Origin: JADJVL01 sp046331545
Lineage (GTDB): Bacteria; Acidobacteriota; Holophagae; Holophagales; Holophagaceae
Length of the DNA stretch: 64,000 nt
Direction: 5' to 3'
NCBI GenBank assembly: GCA_046331545.1
Contig: JAXLQR010000002.1
Coordinates: 1,674,001-1,738,000, forward strand
The notes under the pieces were generated by a model that made no database searches, had not been told where the DNA came from, and saw nothing but the letters and a program-made list of their open reading frames with translations. The position numbers were made by a program, and so were the translations under genes. Shown piece by piece: positions 1-9,213 of the stretch (its first letter is position 1; each line of letters begins with the position of its first letter).

Positions 1-709
1 GACCCTGGGGGACGAGCAGGCCCGGCACCTCGGCGTGCTGCGCCTGAAACCCGGGGCGGCCCTGGAGCTGCTGCTCCCGGAGGGGCCCTGGAAGGCCGAC
101 CTGGCGGAGCTTTCCAGGCACCGGGCCTTGGCGCGGCTGGTGGCGCCCCTGGGCGAGTCCCGCGAGGCTCCCGTCCCCATCCTGGCCTGCGTGCCGGTCA
201 TGGCGCAGCTCAGCCTCGTGGACGATCTGCTGCCGCCGGTGGTGGAGCTCGGCGCCACGGAGATCCTTCCCGTGGTCTACGCCCGCAGCGAGTTCGACCC
301 CCGCAAGACCGTCGCGCGCCTGGAGCGCTGGCGGCGCATCATCGCCTCGAGCTGCGAGCAGAGCCATAGGGGGCGCGTGCCCGCCCTGCGCGATCCGCGG
401 CCCTTCGAGGCCCTGCTGGCCGTCGACGCGCCCCAGAAGTGGGTGGCCTTCGAGCTCCCCACGGGAGAGGCCAACCCGGCGCTCCGGGCCGAGGGCCTCG
501 CGATCACGTCGGGCCCGGAAGGCGGGATCACGGAGGGCGAGTTCGAGGCCCTGCGCCGGGCGGGATGGCGGGCGGTGAGCCTCGGCCCCGCGATCCTGCG
601 GGCGGTCACGGCGCCGGCGGCGCTGCTGGGGGCCGTGCAGTTCGCCCTGGCCGGGCTTGACGCTCCGGCCTCCTCCCGCCATGGTGGCCGCCTCCCCGCG
701 CGACCATGA
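1..709 (+). CDS. rsmE: 16S rRNA m3U1498 methyltransferase RsmE (5' end outside window)
   Basis: SPOUT-fold methyltransferase that methylates N3 of U1498 in 16S rRNA. The frame is open from base 2, and the first readable residues (TLGDEQARHLGVLRLKPG) match the usual RsmE N-terminal stretch 'H..VLRLK.GD', so only about 10-20 residues are missing upstream. Visible family features are the QSHRGRVP segment and the C-terminal knot with ITSGPEGGITEGE followed by LGPAILRAVTA. The stop overlaps the start of the following histidine kinase gene (ATGA), so the two are probably translationally coupled. The assignment rests on these motifs; I see nothing unusual apart from the truncation by the window edge. 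Confidence 0.93.
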   Translation, partial: TLGDEQARHLGVLRLKPGAALELLLPEGPWKADLAELSRHRALARLVAPLGESREAPVPILACVPVMAQLSLVDDLLPPVVELGATEILPVVYARSEFDPRKTVARLERWRRIIASSCEQSHRGRVPALRDPRPFEALLAVDAPQKWVAFELPTGEANPALRAEGLAITSGPEGGITEGEFEALRRAGWRAVSLGPAILRAVTAPAALLGAVQFALAGLDAPASSRHGGRLPARP

Positions 710-2340
710 CCGCCCCCGCCCGACCCCCCGACGAGGCCGCCCGCCTGGAGGCCCTCAGCGCCCTCGAGGTCCTCGGGACGGGCCCCGAGGCGGAGTTCGA
801 CGCCCTCACCCGCCTCGCCGCGCAGCTCTGCGGCACGAAGGTCTCGGTGGTGAGCCTCGTGGACGCCAGCGTGGTGTGGGCCAAGTCCAACGTCGGCGTC
901 GAGGAGCATTTCCCCTCGGAGCACGGCCAGTTCTTCCACCGCGCGCCCCGGGACCTCACCTTCTGCGCCCACGCCATCCTGGAGCCGCGCCTGATGGAGG
1001 TGCCCGACCTGGCCGAGGATCCCCGCTTCGCGGACAACCCCGCCGTGGCCGGGGAGCCCCGGCTGCGCTTCTACGCCGGGGCCCCGCTCCAGACCGGGGA
1101 AGGCCACGCCATCGGGACGCTCTGCGTCATGGACACCGAACCCCGGCGGCTGCGCCCGGACCAGCGGGAGGCCCTGGAGATCCTCAGCCGGCAGGTGATG
1201 GCCAACCTGCGGGCCCGGGCGCGGGCCAAGGACCTGGACATCGCCCTCAAGGCCGCCCAGGGCCTCGCGGAGCAGCGCGCGGGCACCCTGGCCTTCCTGG
1301 GCCACGAGCTGCGCAACGCCCTCGCGGCCCTGCTCGCCCTCACCGAGGCCTGGATGGAGGGGCGGCAGGACGCCGACCGGGGCTCCCTCGAACTCGCCCA
1401 CACCTGCGCCGCGGAAGCGGTGGGCCTCCTGAACACGGTCCTCGACCACGCCCGCGGGGAGGCGGGGCAGCTCCGCCTCGAGCCCAGGCCCTTCGACCTG
1501 CGCGCCGCCCTCGCCCGGGCGGTGGACCTGGCCCGCCCCCGCGCCACCGCCCGGGGACTCGCCCTGCGCCTGGACGTGGAGGACGGCCTTCCCGCGCGCC
1601 TGCTGGGCGACGAGGCGCGGCTCCACCAGATCTGGCTCAACCTGCTGGGCAACGCCCTCAAGTTCACCGAGCGGGGCGGCATCACCCTCCGGGCGCGGCG
1701 GTCGGGGGACCGCGTGGCCGTCACCGTGGAGGACACGGGCCCCGGCATCCCCCCGGACCTGCTCGCGCGGCTCTTCCAGCCCTTCCAGCAGGCGGAGGGC
1801 GGCTTCGGCCGGGCCGGGGGCAGCGGCCTCGGCCTCGCCATCTGCCGCCAGCTCGCCGAGCTCATGGGCGGGAGCATCGAGGCCGCGAACCTGCCCGGGG
1901 GTGGCTGCCGCTTCACCCTCACCGTGCCGCTTCCCGACGCCGGGCCGGAGGCCGGATCCCGCCCGCCGCGGCCGCTGCGCATCCTCGCCGCCGAGGACAA
2001 CGCGCTGGCCCGCCGCCTCCTGGGGGAGCTGCTGGAGGCCGAGGGCCACGCCGTCCGCGCCGTCCCCACCGGCGCCGAGGCGGTGCGGGCCCTCGCGGAG
2101 GAGGCCTTCGACGTGGTGCTCCTGGACTGCCGCATGCCGGTGATGGACGGCTTCGAGGCCACCGAGGCCATCCGCCGGATGCCGGGGGAGCGGTCCCGCG
2201 TGCCGATCCTCGGCCTGACCGGCGAGCGGGGACCCCAGGAGCTGGAGGTGGGCCGGCGCGCCGGCATGAACGCCCTCCTGGAGAAGCCCGTGGGCCGCGC
2301 CGGGCTCCGGGAGGCCCTCCGCGCCTGGACCGGCGGCTGA
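706..2340 (+). CDS. Hybrid histidine kinase: GAF, HisKA, HATPase, receiver
   Basis: Soluble hybrid sensor kinase of 544 aa with no membrane segment. Order: GAF domain (about residues 20-165, with the conserved FCAHAIL and FYAGAPL segments), HisKA dimerisation helix with phospho-acceptor His200 in GHELRNAL, HATPase_c (N box NLLGNALKF, G1 EDTGPGIP, G2 GSGLGLAIC) and a C-terminal receiver (about 425-540) with acidic AED, phospho-acceptor Asp474 in LLDCRMP and Lys in EKPVG. It presumably senses a small cytoplasmic ligand or redox state through GAF and phosphorylates its own receiver. No separate response regulator or output domain is adjacent. It starts inside the rsmE stop (ATGA). The signal sensed is unknown. 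Confidence 0.9.
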   Translation: MTAPARPPDEAARLEALSALEVLGTGPEAEFDALTRLAAQLCGTKVSVVSLVDASVVWAKSNVGVEEHFPSEHGQFFHRAPRDLTFCAHAILEPRLMEVPDLAEDPRFADNPAVAGEPRLRFYAGAPLQTGEGHAIGTLCVMDTEPRRLRPDQREALEILSRQVMANLRARARAKDLDIALKAAQGLAEQRAGTLAFLGHELRNALAALLALTEAWMEGRQDADRGSLELAHTCAAEAVGLLNTVLDHARGEAGQLRLEPRPFDLRAALARAVDLARPRATARGLALRLDVEDGLPARLLGDEARLHQIWLNLLGNALKFTERGGITLRARRSGDRVAVTVEDTGPGIPPDLLARLFQPFQQAEGGFGRAGGSGLGLAICRQLAELMGGSIEAANLPGGGCRFTLTVPLPDAGPEAGSRPPRPLRILAAEDNALARRLLGELLEAEGHAVRAVPTGAEAVRALAEEAFDVVLLDCRMPVMDGFEATEAIRRMPGERSRVPILGLTGERGPQELEVGRRAGMNALLEKPVGRAGLREALRAWTGG

Positions 2341-2344
2341 GCCC

Positions 2345-2761
2345 TCAGGCCTCGAAGCGCGCGCGCTGCTCCGCGGTGCGCCAGGGGCAGGCGCCCGCCT
2401 CGAGGGGAAACAGCCGCTTCCGCGCCTTCGTGACGAGGATGTAGCCGAGGTCCCGGAGAGGCCTGGGCACGAGCCACAGCACGGACCCGAGCAGGCTCCA
2501 GACGCCGCCCAGCCCGTGGAGCACGCGCACCACGCCCGCGCTGCGGACGAGGACGCGGCCGTCGGCGGCCTTCACCACCAGGCTGTCGGGCAGCGTCGCC
2601 CGGACGGCCTCGGGGAGCTCGCGGCGGAAGGCCTCGCCGTGGAGGGGCGCGAAGCGGAAGGCGAGGCCCTTCGCGCCGCGGGCCAGGACGAAGCGCACGG
2701 CGCCGTGGCAGAGCCCGCAGTCGCCGTCGTAGAAGAGCAGGTCGCCCCCCGGCCCGTTCAC
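2345..2761 (-). CDS. DCC-family (DUF393) thiol-disulfide oxidoreductase-like protein
   Basis: Small protein of about 138 aa with the family signature FYDGDCGLCH near the N-terminus (Cys15 and Cys18, a CxxC pair preceded by DGDC), plus the downstream RFAPLHGE and DSLVV segments typical of DUF393. Members are predicted thioredoxin-like oxidoreductases; their substrates are mostly unknown. I place the start at the GTG whose bases overlap the stop of the upstream GDT1-like gene (GTGA), the coupling pattern seen repeatedly in this window. A central hydrophobic stretch (VWSLLGSVLWLVP) suggests membrane association. It ends convergent with the kinase gene, only 4 bases away. Confidence 0.85.
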   Translation of the reverse strand: MNGPGGDLLFYDGDCGLCHGAVRFVLARGAKGLAFRFAPLHGEAFRRELPEAVRATLPDSLVVKAADGRVLVRSAGVVRVLHGLGGVWSLLGSVLWLVPRPLRDLGYILVTKARKRLFPLEAGACPWRTAEQRARFEA

Positions 2762-3027
2762 CCCTTCACCATCACCCAGACGCCCACGGCGATGAAGGCG
2801 GCGCCGGCGAGGTACCGGATGGCGGCCTCCGGGACCACCTTGAACAGCGCTCCGCCCACCGCCACGCCCAGGGCCGTGGCGCAGACGAGCGCCGCGCTGG
2901 CGGCGAGGAAGACGGTGAGCAGGGCTCCGCTCTTCGCGCTGGCGGTCATGGCCGCGAGCTGGGTCTTGTCGCCGAGCTCGGCGAGGAAGACGGTGGCGAA
3001 GGTGGTCCAGAAGAGTCCGCGCTGCAT
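2758..3027 (-). CDS. GDT1/TMEM165-family membrane cation transporter, half-size
   Basis: 89-aa integral membrane protein with the hallmark ELGDKTQ motif (Glu17-Gln23) that forms the cation site in the GDT1/UPF0016 family (Mn2+/Ca2+ export). Three hydrophobic helices are visible (about residues 5-17, 35-62, 68-87). Eukaryotic members carry two such units in one chain; this is a single-repeat form that would have to dimerise or pair with another half. No second half is adjacent. The ATG has a well placed AGGAGC upstream. The gene overlaps the DCC-family gene by 4 bases, implying co-expression of a metal transporter and a thiol oxidoreductase. Confidence 0.82.
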   Translation of the reverse strand: MQRGLFWTTFATVFLAELGDKTQLAAMTASAKSGALLTVFLAASAALVCATALGVAVGGALFKVVPEAAIRYLAGAAFIAVGVWVMVKG

Positions 3028-3084
3028 GGTCCGCTCCTGCAGGCAGTGTAGGGAAGGCGGGGAATTCAGGCACACTGTCGGGAG

Positions 3085-3993
3085 ATGACGCACGACTTCT
3101 TCGACCTTCCCATCACGTACGTGGACACCCCCGAGCTCCTGGCGGAGGCCCTGCCCGCCTGGTTCGACGCGGGCCTGCTCGCCGTGGACATCGAGTGCAG
3201 CCTCACGGGCATGCACCACTGCGTGCTGGCCTTCCTCCAGATCGCCACCCATGACCACGTGTGGCTGGTGGACCCCCTCGCCCTGCCGGACCTCATGAAG
3301 CCGACCCTCGTCGCCATGGCCGAGATCCCCTGGATCGTCCACGACTACAGCGGCGACGGCATCGTCTTCAAGCGGCTCTACGACGTGGTGCCGCACAGCA
3401 TCCTCGACACCATGCTGCTCTCGCGGGCCCTGGGCTATCCCCAGCCTGGCCTCAAGACCATGGCCAAGCTGAAGCTCGGCATCGAGATCCCCAAGGAGGA
3501 GCAGGACTCCAACTGGATGCTTCGCCCCCTGCGGGACGCCCAGCTCAGCTACGCGGCCCGCGACGCGGCGCTGCTGCTGCCCCTGCTGCGCACCCTGGCG
3601 AAGGAGGCCGAGGAGAAGCGCGACGATCCGGAGGTCGGCCCGCGCCTCCGCGCCCTGCCCGGCGAGATCCGCGCCCTCTTCAGGCGCATCCGCGCCTACA
3701 GGCGGCCCGACGACAACCCCATCATCGACAAGGTGCGCGCCATGGGCCTGGGCGAGCGCGCCGAGGCCAAGGCCCGGGCCCTGTCGGCCTACCGCTACGC
3801 CTGGGGCAACGAGGGCGACGTGGCGGCGGTCATGGAGCTGGGCAACCGCTGGATCCTCGCCCGCATCCAGCACCCGCCCACCAGCAAGGAGCAGCTCGAG
3901 CGCACCATCCCCAACCCGCGCTTCCGCCGCAAGCGCCTCGACGCGCTCTGGGAGATCCTCGGCGAGCCGAAGCTCGTCGTGCACGAGGACTGA
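3085..3993 (+). CDS. RNase D-like 3'-5' exoribonuclease (DEDDy)
   Basis: 302-aa DEDDy exonuclease. The four acidic residues and the tyrosine are visible: Asp35 and Glu37 in LAVDIECS, Asp91 in the HDYSGD segment, and Tyr156/Asp160 in SYAARDAALL. In RNase D this fold trims the 3' ends of tRNA precursors and other stable RNAs. The protein is shorter than E. coli RNase D (about 375 aa); after the exonuclease domain there is one HRDC-like helical region rather than two. It is divergent from the GDT1 gene, with 57 bases between the starts, and is followed one base after its stop by a GTG-started methyltransferase, so those two are probably one operon. Confidence 0.85.
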   Translation: MTHDFFDLPITYVDTPELLAEALPAWFDAGLLAVDIECSLTGMHHCVLAFLQIATHDHVWLVDPLALPDLMKPTLVAMAEIPWIVHDYSGDGIVFKRLYDVVPHSILDTMLLSRALGYPQPGLKTMAKLKLGIEIPKEEQDSNWMLRPLRDAQLSYAARDAALLLPLLRTLAKEAEEKRDDPEVGPRLRALPGEIRALFRRIRAYRRPDDNPIIDKVRAMGLGERAEAKARALSAYRYAWGNEGDVAAVMELGNRWILARIQHPPTSKEQLERTIPNPRFRRKRLDALWEILGEPKLVVHED

Positions 3994-3994
3994 G

Positions 3995-4606
3995 GTGCGG
4001 GCAGACCCCTACTGGGCCCGCCACGCCCGCCGCTACGACCGGGCCACCCTGGCGCTGAACGGGAACTTCGAGCGCATGGCCCGGGACGCGGCGGCGCGCG
4101 TGGAAGGCCTCGACGTGCTGGAGCTCGCCGCCGGCACGGGCCTCGTCACCCGCGAGCTGGCGCGCACCGCGAAGCGCGTGGTCGCCACGGACCTCTCGGA
4201 GGGCATGCTCGCCGTCCTGCGCGGAAGGCTGGACGACCTGGGGGCCGCGAACGTGGAGGTGCGCCCCGCCGACGCCACGGCCCTGGACTTCGCCGAGGGC
4301 AGCTTCGACGCCGTGGTGATGGCGAACCTCCTCCACCTCCTCCCGGATCCCGGCGCCGCCCTGCGGGAAGCCCACCGCGTCCTGCGCCCCGGCGGCCTCC
4401 TGCTCGCGCCCACCTTCTGCCACGGCGAGTCGCTCCGCGCGCGGCTGGTGTCCCGGTTGCTCGGGCTGTCGGGGTTCCCCATCCAGCGGCGGTTCAGGAG
4501 CGCGGAGCTGGCGGCGGTGATCCGGGAGGCGGGCTTCGAGGCCGACGCCGGGGAGACGCTGCGGGGCTGGCTCCCGCTGGGCCTGGCGACGGGGCGGAAG
4601 GGCTGA
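3995..4606 (+). CDS. Class I SAM-dependent methyltransferase
   Basis: 203-aa Methyltransf_11/25-type protein. SAM-binding motif I is LELAAGTG near residue 45, motif II ATDLSEGML follows, and the later motif DAVVMANLLHLLPDP plus HRVLRPGGLLL are characteristic of small-molecule or lipid methyltransferases of the UbiE/PMT type. The substrate cannot be told from sequence. The GTG start sits one base after the RNase D stop. It ends convergent with lanB with a gap of only 7 bases, so it marks the left edge of the lanthipeptide cluster; transcription direction argues against it being part of that cluster. Confidence 0.8.
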   Translation: MRADPYWARHARRYDRATLALNGNFERMARDAAARVEGLDVLELAAGTGLVTRELARTAKRVVATDLSEGMLAVLRGRLDDLGAANVEVRPADATALDFAEGSFDAVVMANLLHLLPDPGAALREAHRVLRPGGLLLAPTFCHGESLRARLVSRLLGLSGFPIQRRFRSAELAAVIREAGFEADAGETLRGWLPLGLATGRKG

Positions 4607-4613
4607 AGGACGC

Positions 4614-7600
4614 CTACGCCGGCGCGGCCTCCTTCGCCTTCCCCTTCCGCGCCCGCGCCAGCCGCGACTCGTGCACGCGGGCGAGGAAGTCGTAGAGCAC
4701 GAGCTCCTGGGCCCGCGCGGCGCCGCGCAGGAGGCGGTTGGCGTGCATGTGGAGGTAGCTGCCGGCGAGGTCGGGCAGAGCGGGCGTTCCGTGCGTGCCG
4801 GCGAGTTCGCGCAGGCGCGTGGCGAGGGGCCGGATGGCTTCCGAGCGGCGGCGCAGGGCCGCCACGCCCTCGGCGAGGGGGCCCGGATCCTGGGCGGGAT
4901 CGAGGAGGGCCTCGAGGGCCTTCCGCTCGGCGCGGAAGCGGTCCCCGAGCTGGCGCTCGAAGGGCCCTTCGCCGCCGAACTCCTTCAGGAAGCCCGTCCG
5001 CAGCCCCTGGAGCAGGGCGAGCTTCGCCTCGGCGTCCAGCCCGAGGTCGTCGAGGAGCAGGTCCATGCCCAGGGCCGCGAGGCGCCAGCGCGCGTCCGCC
5101 GCGGCGTCGCCGCTGTAGGCCTGCAGGATGGCCAGCACCGCGTCGCTGTCGGACTGGAAGAGGGCCTCGCCCAGCGCCATGGCCTCGCCGCTCCCGTAGC
5201 GCTCGATCTCCCGCTGGTAGGTGTCGTGCATGACCTTCCACACCACGCCGAGCTCCCGCAGGGGCTCCAGGGCCGCGTGCAGGCGCGGCGCCACCCGGGT
5301 CAGCAGGCGCGCCCCGTCGCCGCGGAAGCGCAGCCGGAGGTGGTTGTCCGGGTCCGCGTAGCGGATGAAGAACCAGCCCTCGGCGTCGCCCGAGCCCAGG
5401 GTCTCCGCCACCACCGGCGCCACCGCCTCCCGCAGCACCTGGTCCGCGCCGGCCGGGCCGGCGTAGATCTTGGCGTAGAGCCACTCGGAACCCGGCGGGA
5501 AGGCCCGGTCGCCGCCGGCCGCCGCGACCGCCAGGGCCGCGCCCGGGGCCGGGGCCTCGCCGTCCGCCTCCCGCACCGGCGCCAGGAAGGGCACCACCAG
5601 CTCGTGCACGAAGCGGCCCTCCGGCCCTTCAGCCACCAGCTCGCCCGGGCCCGGGAAGAGCTCCTCCAGCACGAAGGCGGGGCGCTGCCTCACGGTGTCG
5701 AGGAAGGTCTCCACGCTCAGGAGGTTGTCCAGGTCCAGGGGCAGCTTGTTGTCCCCGTCCGCCAGCAGCACCCAGCGCGGCAGCCGCCGCTCCCCGCGCC
5801 AGGTTTGGAAGGCCGTCCACCGCGGGGCGTCCAGGGCCTGCTTCGGCCCCTTGGCCTCGAGGAAGGCCTTCAGCTCCTCCTTGAGGACCCGCCAGCGGGC
5901 CTTGGCCAGCACGAGCCGGCCGACCTCCACCCGGGGGAGGAAGGGCAGGGAGTCCAGGGGACCCCAGGACCAGCCCAGGCCGCCGGAGACGCCCTGGTGC
6001 TGCAGCATGCACAGGAAGCGGTAGACCCCGAGGCTGCGGGCCGAGTAGTTGTGGGCGTTCGTGAGGCGCGGCAGCACCTCCCGGCCCAGGCGCGCGGAGC
6101 GCAGCACCACGCGGCCCCCGCGGATGGAGACGAGCAGGTCGTCCACGGGGATCTGTCGGTCCGCCTCCGCCCCCGAGCGGCCGAGGAAGGGGATCTCGTG
6201 GCCGCGCAGCAGGGGCCGCAGGATCACGTTCCCGATGCGCCCCTCGGGGAGGTGCACCACCTCGGCGAAGACCGCGTCGGGGCGGCAGGCCTCCTCGGCC
6301 TGGAGCAGCGCGCGGACCTCGGCGGTGAGGGCCTCGTCGCCGTGGCAGAAGCGGCCCAGCAGGTTCGCGCCGGAGGGTCCGGAGACCCCGGACAGGGAGA
6401 CCTTGAACTCCCCCGCCGCCATCGCCTCCCGGGAGGCGGCGGCCACCTTGGCCATCACCGCGAGGGAATCGGGGAGGGGCGCGGCGCCCCGGGTCTTCAG
6501 CTTCTCCAGGTCAGGGGCCTCGAGGCGCAGCACCGGCGCGCCGCCGGAGGCCACCAGCTTCTCCAGGAGCAGGGCCTCCCGGCCGCCCCAGGCGACCTGG
6601 TTCTCCCCCGCGCGGCCCGGGAAGGCCAGGCCCTCCAGGAGCGGCGAGGCCTCCGCCTCCGGGCGGCTGCTGGCCTGGAAGCCGATGCCGCCCTCCTCGT
6701 CCAGCACCTCGCAGAGGGGGACCTCCCGGGTCTCGTAGCGGGCCTCGAAGGCCTCGCGGAACGAGGAGAGCGCGTCCTTGCCCGCGCGCGGCGCCAGGTC
6801 GTGCAGCAGCGTCACCGCCCCGCGGATCTCGTCCAGCACCGGACCGCCGAGCACCGCCTCCGGCGCGGGCTTCACCATGTCCACCTGGAAGAGGCGGTTC
6901 AGCTCCACCTTGGCGGGAAGGGCCTCGAGGGCCCGGGCGATGCCGCGGTATACGGACTGGTCGGCGCCCAGCGGCTGGCGGTCCAGGCCCTCCAGGTCGT
7001 CCCGCACCCGGGCCAGCACGGCCGCCGCGCCCTCGGTGGAGGGATGGCCCGCCAGCTCGGGGATGAGGGCGTGGATGGGCTCGGGCCCGGTCACGGGGGG
7101 CTCCAGCACCGGCACCAGGATCTGGCTGGCGCAGAGCTCCTGCACGTAGCCCAGGGCCTCCTCGTAGGAGATGTCGCCCTCCACGAGGGCCCGGGCCAGG
7201 GCGTCCTGGCGCGCGCCGTCCCGGGCGCGCTCCAGGGTGGCCCGCAGGTAGTCGGTCTCCTCCACGGCCACCAGGTGGTAGGCGCGGGACTTGCGGACCA
7301 TCCGCGACTCGGCGTAGCGCAGGCGGCCCCCGGCCCGGTAGAGGCTGGAATTCGGCTTCCACACCAGGTCCAGGGCGAGGGCCGCGTCCTTGGCGAAGGT
7401 CTCCGTGAGGGTGCAGAGGTAGTCCATGTCCAGGCGCGTGTGCCGGACGTAGGCCCCATGGGGGGCCGTCTCCAGGCGCGTGGCGTCGCCCACGCGGCCC
7501 AGGCTGCAGCCCGCGAAGAGGCCGAAGGGGGTGGACCGCCCGGCCATGCGCGCCACGTAGCGCACCAGCGCCTTCTCCGCCCGGGCGCCCTTCTCGCCCT

Positions 7601-7880
7601 CGGGATCGGCGAACCAGTGGGCCAGGGCCTCATCCAGGTCCGGCGAGGCGAGGAAGACGGCCTCGCGCACGTCGGGACGGGCCGCCAGCGCGCGGAGCCG
7701 CTCCCGCAGGAGGGCGCGGTCCGCGGCGAGCTTCGCGGCCAGGGCTTCGGGGGAGGCCTCCGGAGCGGCGGCAGCCAGGTCCGCTCCCCAGGCCTCCAAA
7801 ACGTCCCAGGGCAGCAGGGCCGTGCGGAAGGCGAAGAAGGCGGCGTCGCGCAGCCTGGACGGGGTCTCGGCGGGCTTCAT
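4614..7880 (-). CDS. lanB: Class I lanthipeptide dehydratase LanB (full length)
   Basis: 1088-aa dehydratase that in class I lanthipeptide pathways uses glutamyl-tRNA to glutamylate Ser/Thr of the precursor core and then eliminates glutamate to give dehydro-residues. Both expected parts are present in one chain: the N-terminal glutamylation domain (about residues 40-700, with RSTPFGLFAGCSLG and the later NAHNYSARSLGVYRFL) and the C-terminal thiopeptide-type elimination domain (about 797-1075, starting at SEWLYAKIYAG, with RYADPDNHLRLRF). It is transcribed leftward after lanC1 with a 7-base gap, so the two share a message. The adjacent precursor has only Thr in its core, so the expected product is dehydrobutyrine. 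The N-terminus is unambiguous (MKPAETPSRL). Confidence 0.95.
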   Translation of the reverse strand: MKPAETPSRLRDAAFFAFRTALLPWDVLEAWGADLAAAAPEASPEALAAKLAADRALLRERLRALAARPDVREAVFLASPDLDEALAHWFADPEGEKGARAEKALVRYVARMAGRSTPFGLFAGCSLGRVGDATRLETAPHGAYVRHTRLDMDYLCTLTETFAKDAALALDLVWKPNSSLYRAGGRLRYAESRMVRKSRAYHLVAVEETDYLRATLERARDGARQDALARALVEGDISYEEALGYVQELCASQILVPVLEPPVTGPEPIHALIPELAGHPSTEGAAAVLARVRDDLEGLDRQPLGADQSVYRGIARALEALPAKVELNRLFQVDMVKPAPEAVLGGPVLDEIRGAVTLLHDLAPRAGKDALSSFREAFEARYETREVPLCEVLDEEGGIGFQASSRPEAEASPLLEGLAFPGRAGENQVAWGGREALLLEKLVASGGAPVLRLEAPDLEKLKTRGAAPLPDSLAVMAKVAAASREAMAAGEFKVSLSGVSGPSGANLLGRFCHGDEALTAEVRALLQAEEACRPDAVFAEVVHLPEGRIGNVILRPLLRGHEIPFLGRSGAEADRQIPVDDLLVSIRGGRVVLRSARLGREVLPRLTNAHNYSARSLGVYRFLCMLQHQGVSGGLGWSWGPLDSLPFLPRVEVGRLVLAKARWRVLKEELKAFLEAKGPKQALDAPRWTAFQTWRGERRLPRWVLLADGDNKLPLDLDNLLSVETFLDTVRQRPAFVLEELFPGPGELVAEGPEGRFVHELVVPFLAPVREADGEAPAPGAALAVAAAGGDRAFPPGSEWLYAKIYAGPAGADQVLREAVAPVVAETLGSGDAEGWFFIRYADPDNHLRLRFRGDGARLLTRVAPRLHAALEPLRELGVVWKVMHDTYQREIERYGSGEAMALGEALFQSDSDAVLAILQAYSGDAAADARWRLAALGMDLLLDDLGLDAEAKLALLQGLRTGFLKEFGGEGPFERQLGDRFRAERKALEALLDPAQDPGPLAEGVAALRRRSEAIRPLATRLRELAGTHGTPALPDLAGSYLHMHANRLLRGAARAQELVLYDFLARVHESRLARARKGKAKEAAPA

Positions 7881-7887
7881 GGGGAGC

Positions 7888-9213
7888 TCAGCGGGCGGAG
7901 GCGGGCGCGGCGGGCACGTCCACCATGAGGAAGGCGTCCCAGGCGGGCACCTGCGGATGGAGGGCCGCCAGCAGCGCCAGGGCGATGCCGATCCCGCCCT
8001 CGAGGAAGCCGGGCACGCGCTTCCAGGGGTCCTCGTCGGGGGCCTGGGTCGAGGGCATCCAGGCCTCGAACCCGCCGATCCCCCGCCCTTCCTTGCGGAG
8101 GTCGAAGAGGAGGTCGAAGGAGGCCAGGGCCGCCTCCCGGAAGAGGGGCTCGCCGGTGGCCTGGTGGAGCCGGTTGAAAAGGTGGGCGTTGCCGGCCGCG
8201 CCGTGGCAGAGGCCCCCGTCGCGCACGCCCGCGCGCTCCCGGGGGAGCCGGGCGGCGGCGCGGAGGATGTCCAGGGCGTGGATCTCCCAGTCCGGCCGGT
8301 CCGCGGCCCGGGCGGCGGCGAGGAGGGCCGTGCCCAGGCCCAGGTCCCCGTAGCACCAGGCGATCCGGGAGGGGCCGGGCTCGGGGCCCTGGGCCCCGTG
8401 GCTGACCGCGGTGGGGAAGCAGCCGCCGGATTCCGCCGGGAGGCGCTGGGCCAGGAGCCAGGCGACGCCCCGCTCCAGGGGCTCCCGGGCGGGCCCGTGG
8501 CCGGCCCGCAGCGCCCGGGCCAGGAGCACGAGGACCGCGGGGACGCCGTGGGCCAGGCCCAGGTTGTAGTAGCCCTCCGGGTGCAGCTCGCGCTGCCAGG
8601 GGGGCAGGAGGTGGGGCGCGGTGTACCAGGTGCCGCCGCCGTCCCGGGGGACCTCCAGCGCGTAGAGGTGCGCCAGCACCTTGGCCAGGATCGCGCGGCC
8701 GCCGGGCCGGTCGAGGCGCTGGAGGGCGTAGAGGCCGTAGCCCGCCAGCCCGCTGATGAGGTCGTAGTCCGCCAGCCAGGGGTCCTGGTCCAGGTAGTCC
8801 AGGAGGGCGGCGTCGATGTCGGCGTTGGGGTCCTCGGACCCCGCGGCCCCGGAGGCCGGGTCCAGGGCCGCGAGGTGGTCCATGAGCCACGCGACCCCCG
8901 TGAAGCCGCTGTACAGGCCCGGCGACATCACCGAGCCGCCCAGGCGATCCACCGCGGCGTCCAGCGCCTCCTGGAAGGCCTGGCCCCAGCCCTGGCCGGG
9001 CCGGGCCCGGTCGAGGTAGGCGTAGAGCAGGGCCGCGCCCGCGGCGCCGCCCGCCAGGGAGCCCCCCAGCTGCGGATCCAGGGCCGCGGACCGGAGGTCG
9101 GCGAGGATGGCCTGGAGGGCCGCCTCGGCGCGGGCCGCGGCGGGTCCCTCGAGGATCGGGCGCCAGGCGAGGGCCGCGGGCTGGATGGAAGGCGTGGAGG
9201 TTGGCGTGGACAT
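7888..9213 (-). CDS. lanC: Lanthionine cyclase LanC, first copy
   Basis: 441-aa LanC-like cyclase that adds Cys thiols to dehydro-residues. The zinc ligands are visible: Cys287 in RIAWCYGDLG and the Cys336-His337 pair in GLCHGAAGNAHLF. The protein also shows the repeated (alpha/alpha) barrel segments SGFTGVAWL, ISGLAGYGLYALQR, GLAHGVPAVL and FLEGGIGIALALL. I choose the ATG giving MSTPTSTPS; further upstream the frame stays open, but the translation is proline/arginine-rich and looks non-coding. It is the first gene of the leftward lanC-lanB unit and diverges from the exporter operon. A second, clearly related LanC lies at 15222-16517. Confidence 0.93.
   Translation of the reverse strand: MSTPTSTPSIQPAALAWRPILEGPAAARAEAALQAILADLRSAALDPQLGGSLAGGAAGAALLYAYLDRARPGQGWGQAFQEALDAAVDRLGGSVMSPGLYSGFTGVAWLMDHLAALDPASGAAGSEDPNADIDAALLDYLDQDPWLADYDLISGLAGYGLYALQRLDRPGGRAILAKVLAHLYALEVPRDGGGTWYTAPHLLPPWQRELHPEGYYNLGLAHGVPAVLVLLARALRAGHGPAREPLERGVAWLLAQRLPAESGGCFPTAVSHGAQGPEPGPSRIAWCYGDLGLGTALLAAARAADRPDWEIHALDILRAAARLPRERAGVRDGGLCHGAAGNAHLFNRLHQATGEPLFREAALASFDLLFDLRKEGRGIGGFEAWMPSTQAPDEDPWKRVPGFLEGGIGIALALLAALHPQVPAWDAFLMVDVPAAPASAR

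Noticed and set aside
277..2049. Long open frames on the opposite strand of rsmE/kinase and of many other genes (for example 9401-13597 minus, 16575-19649 plus).
   Set aside because: They mirror real genes, have low-complexity Arg/Pro/Gly/His-rich translations, no family motifs and no start context; typical of very high GC DNA.
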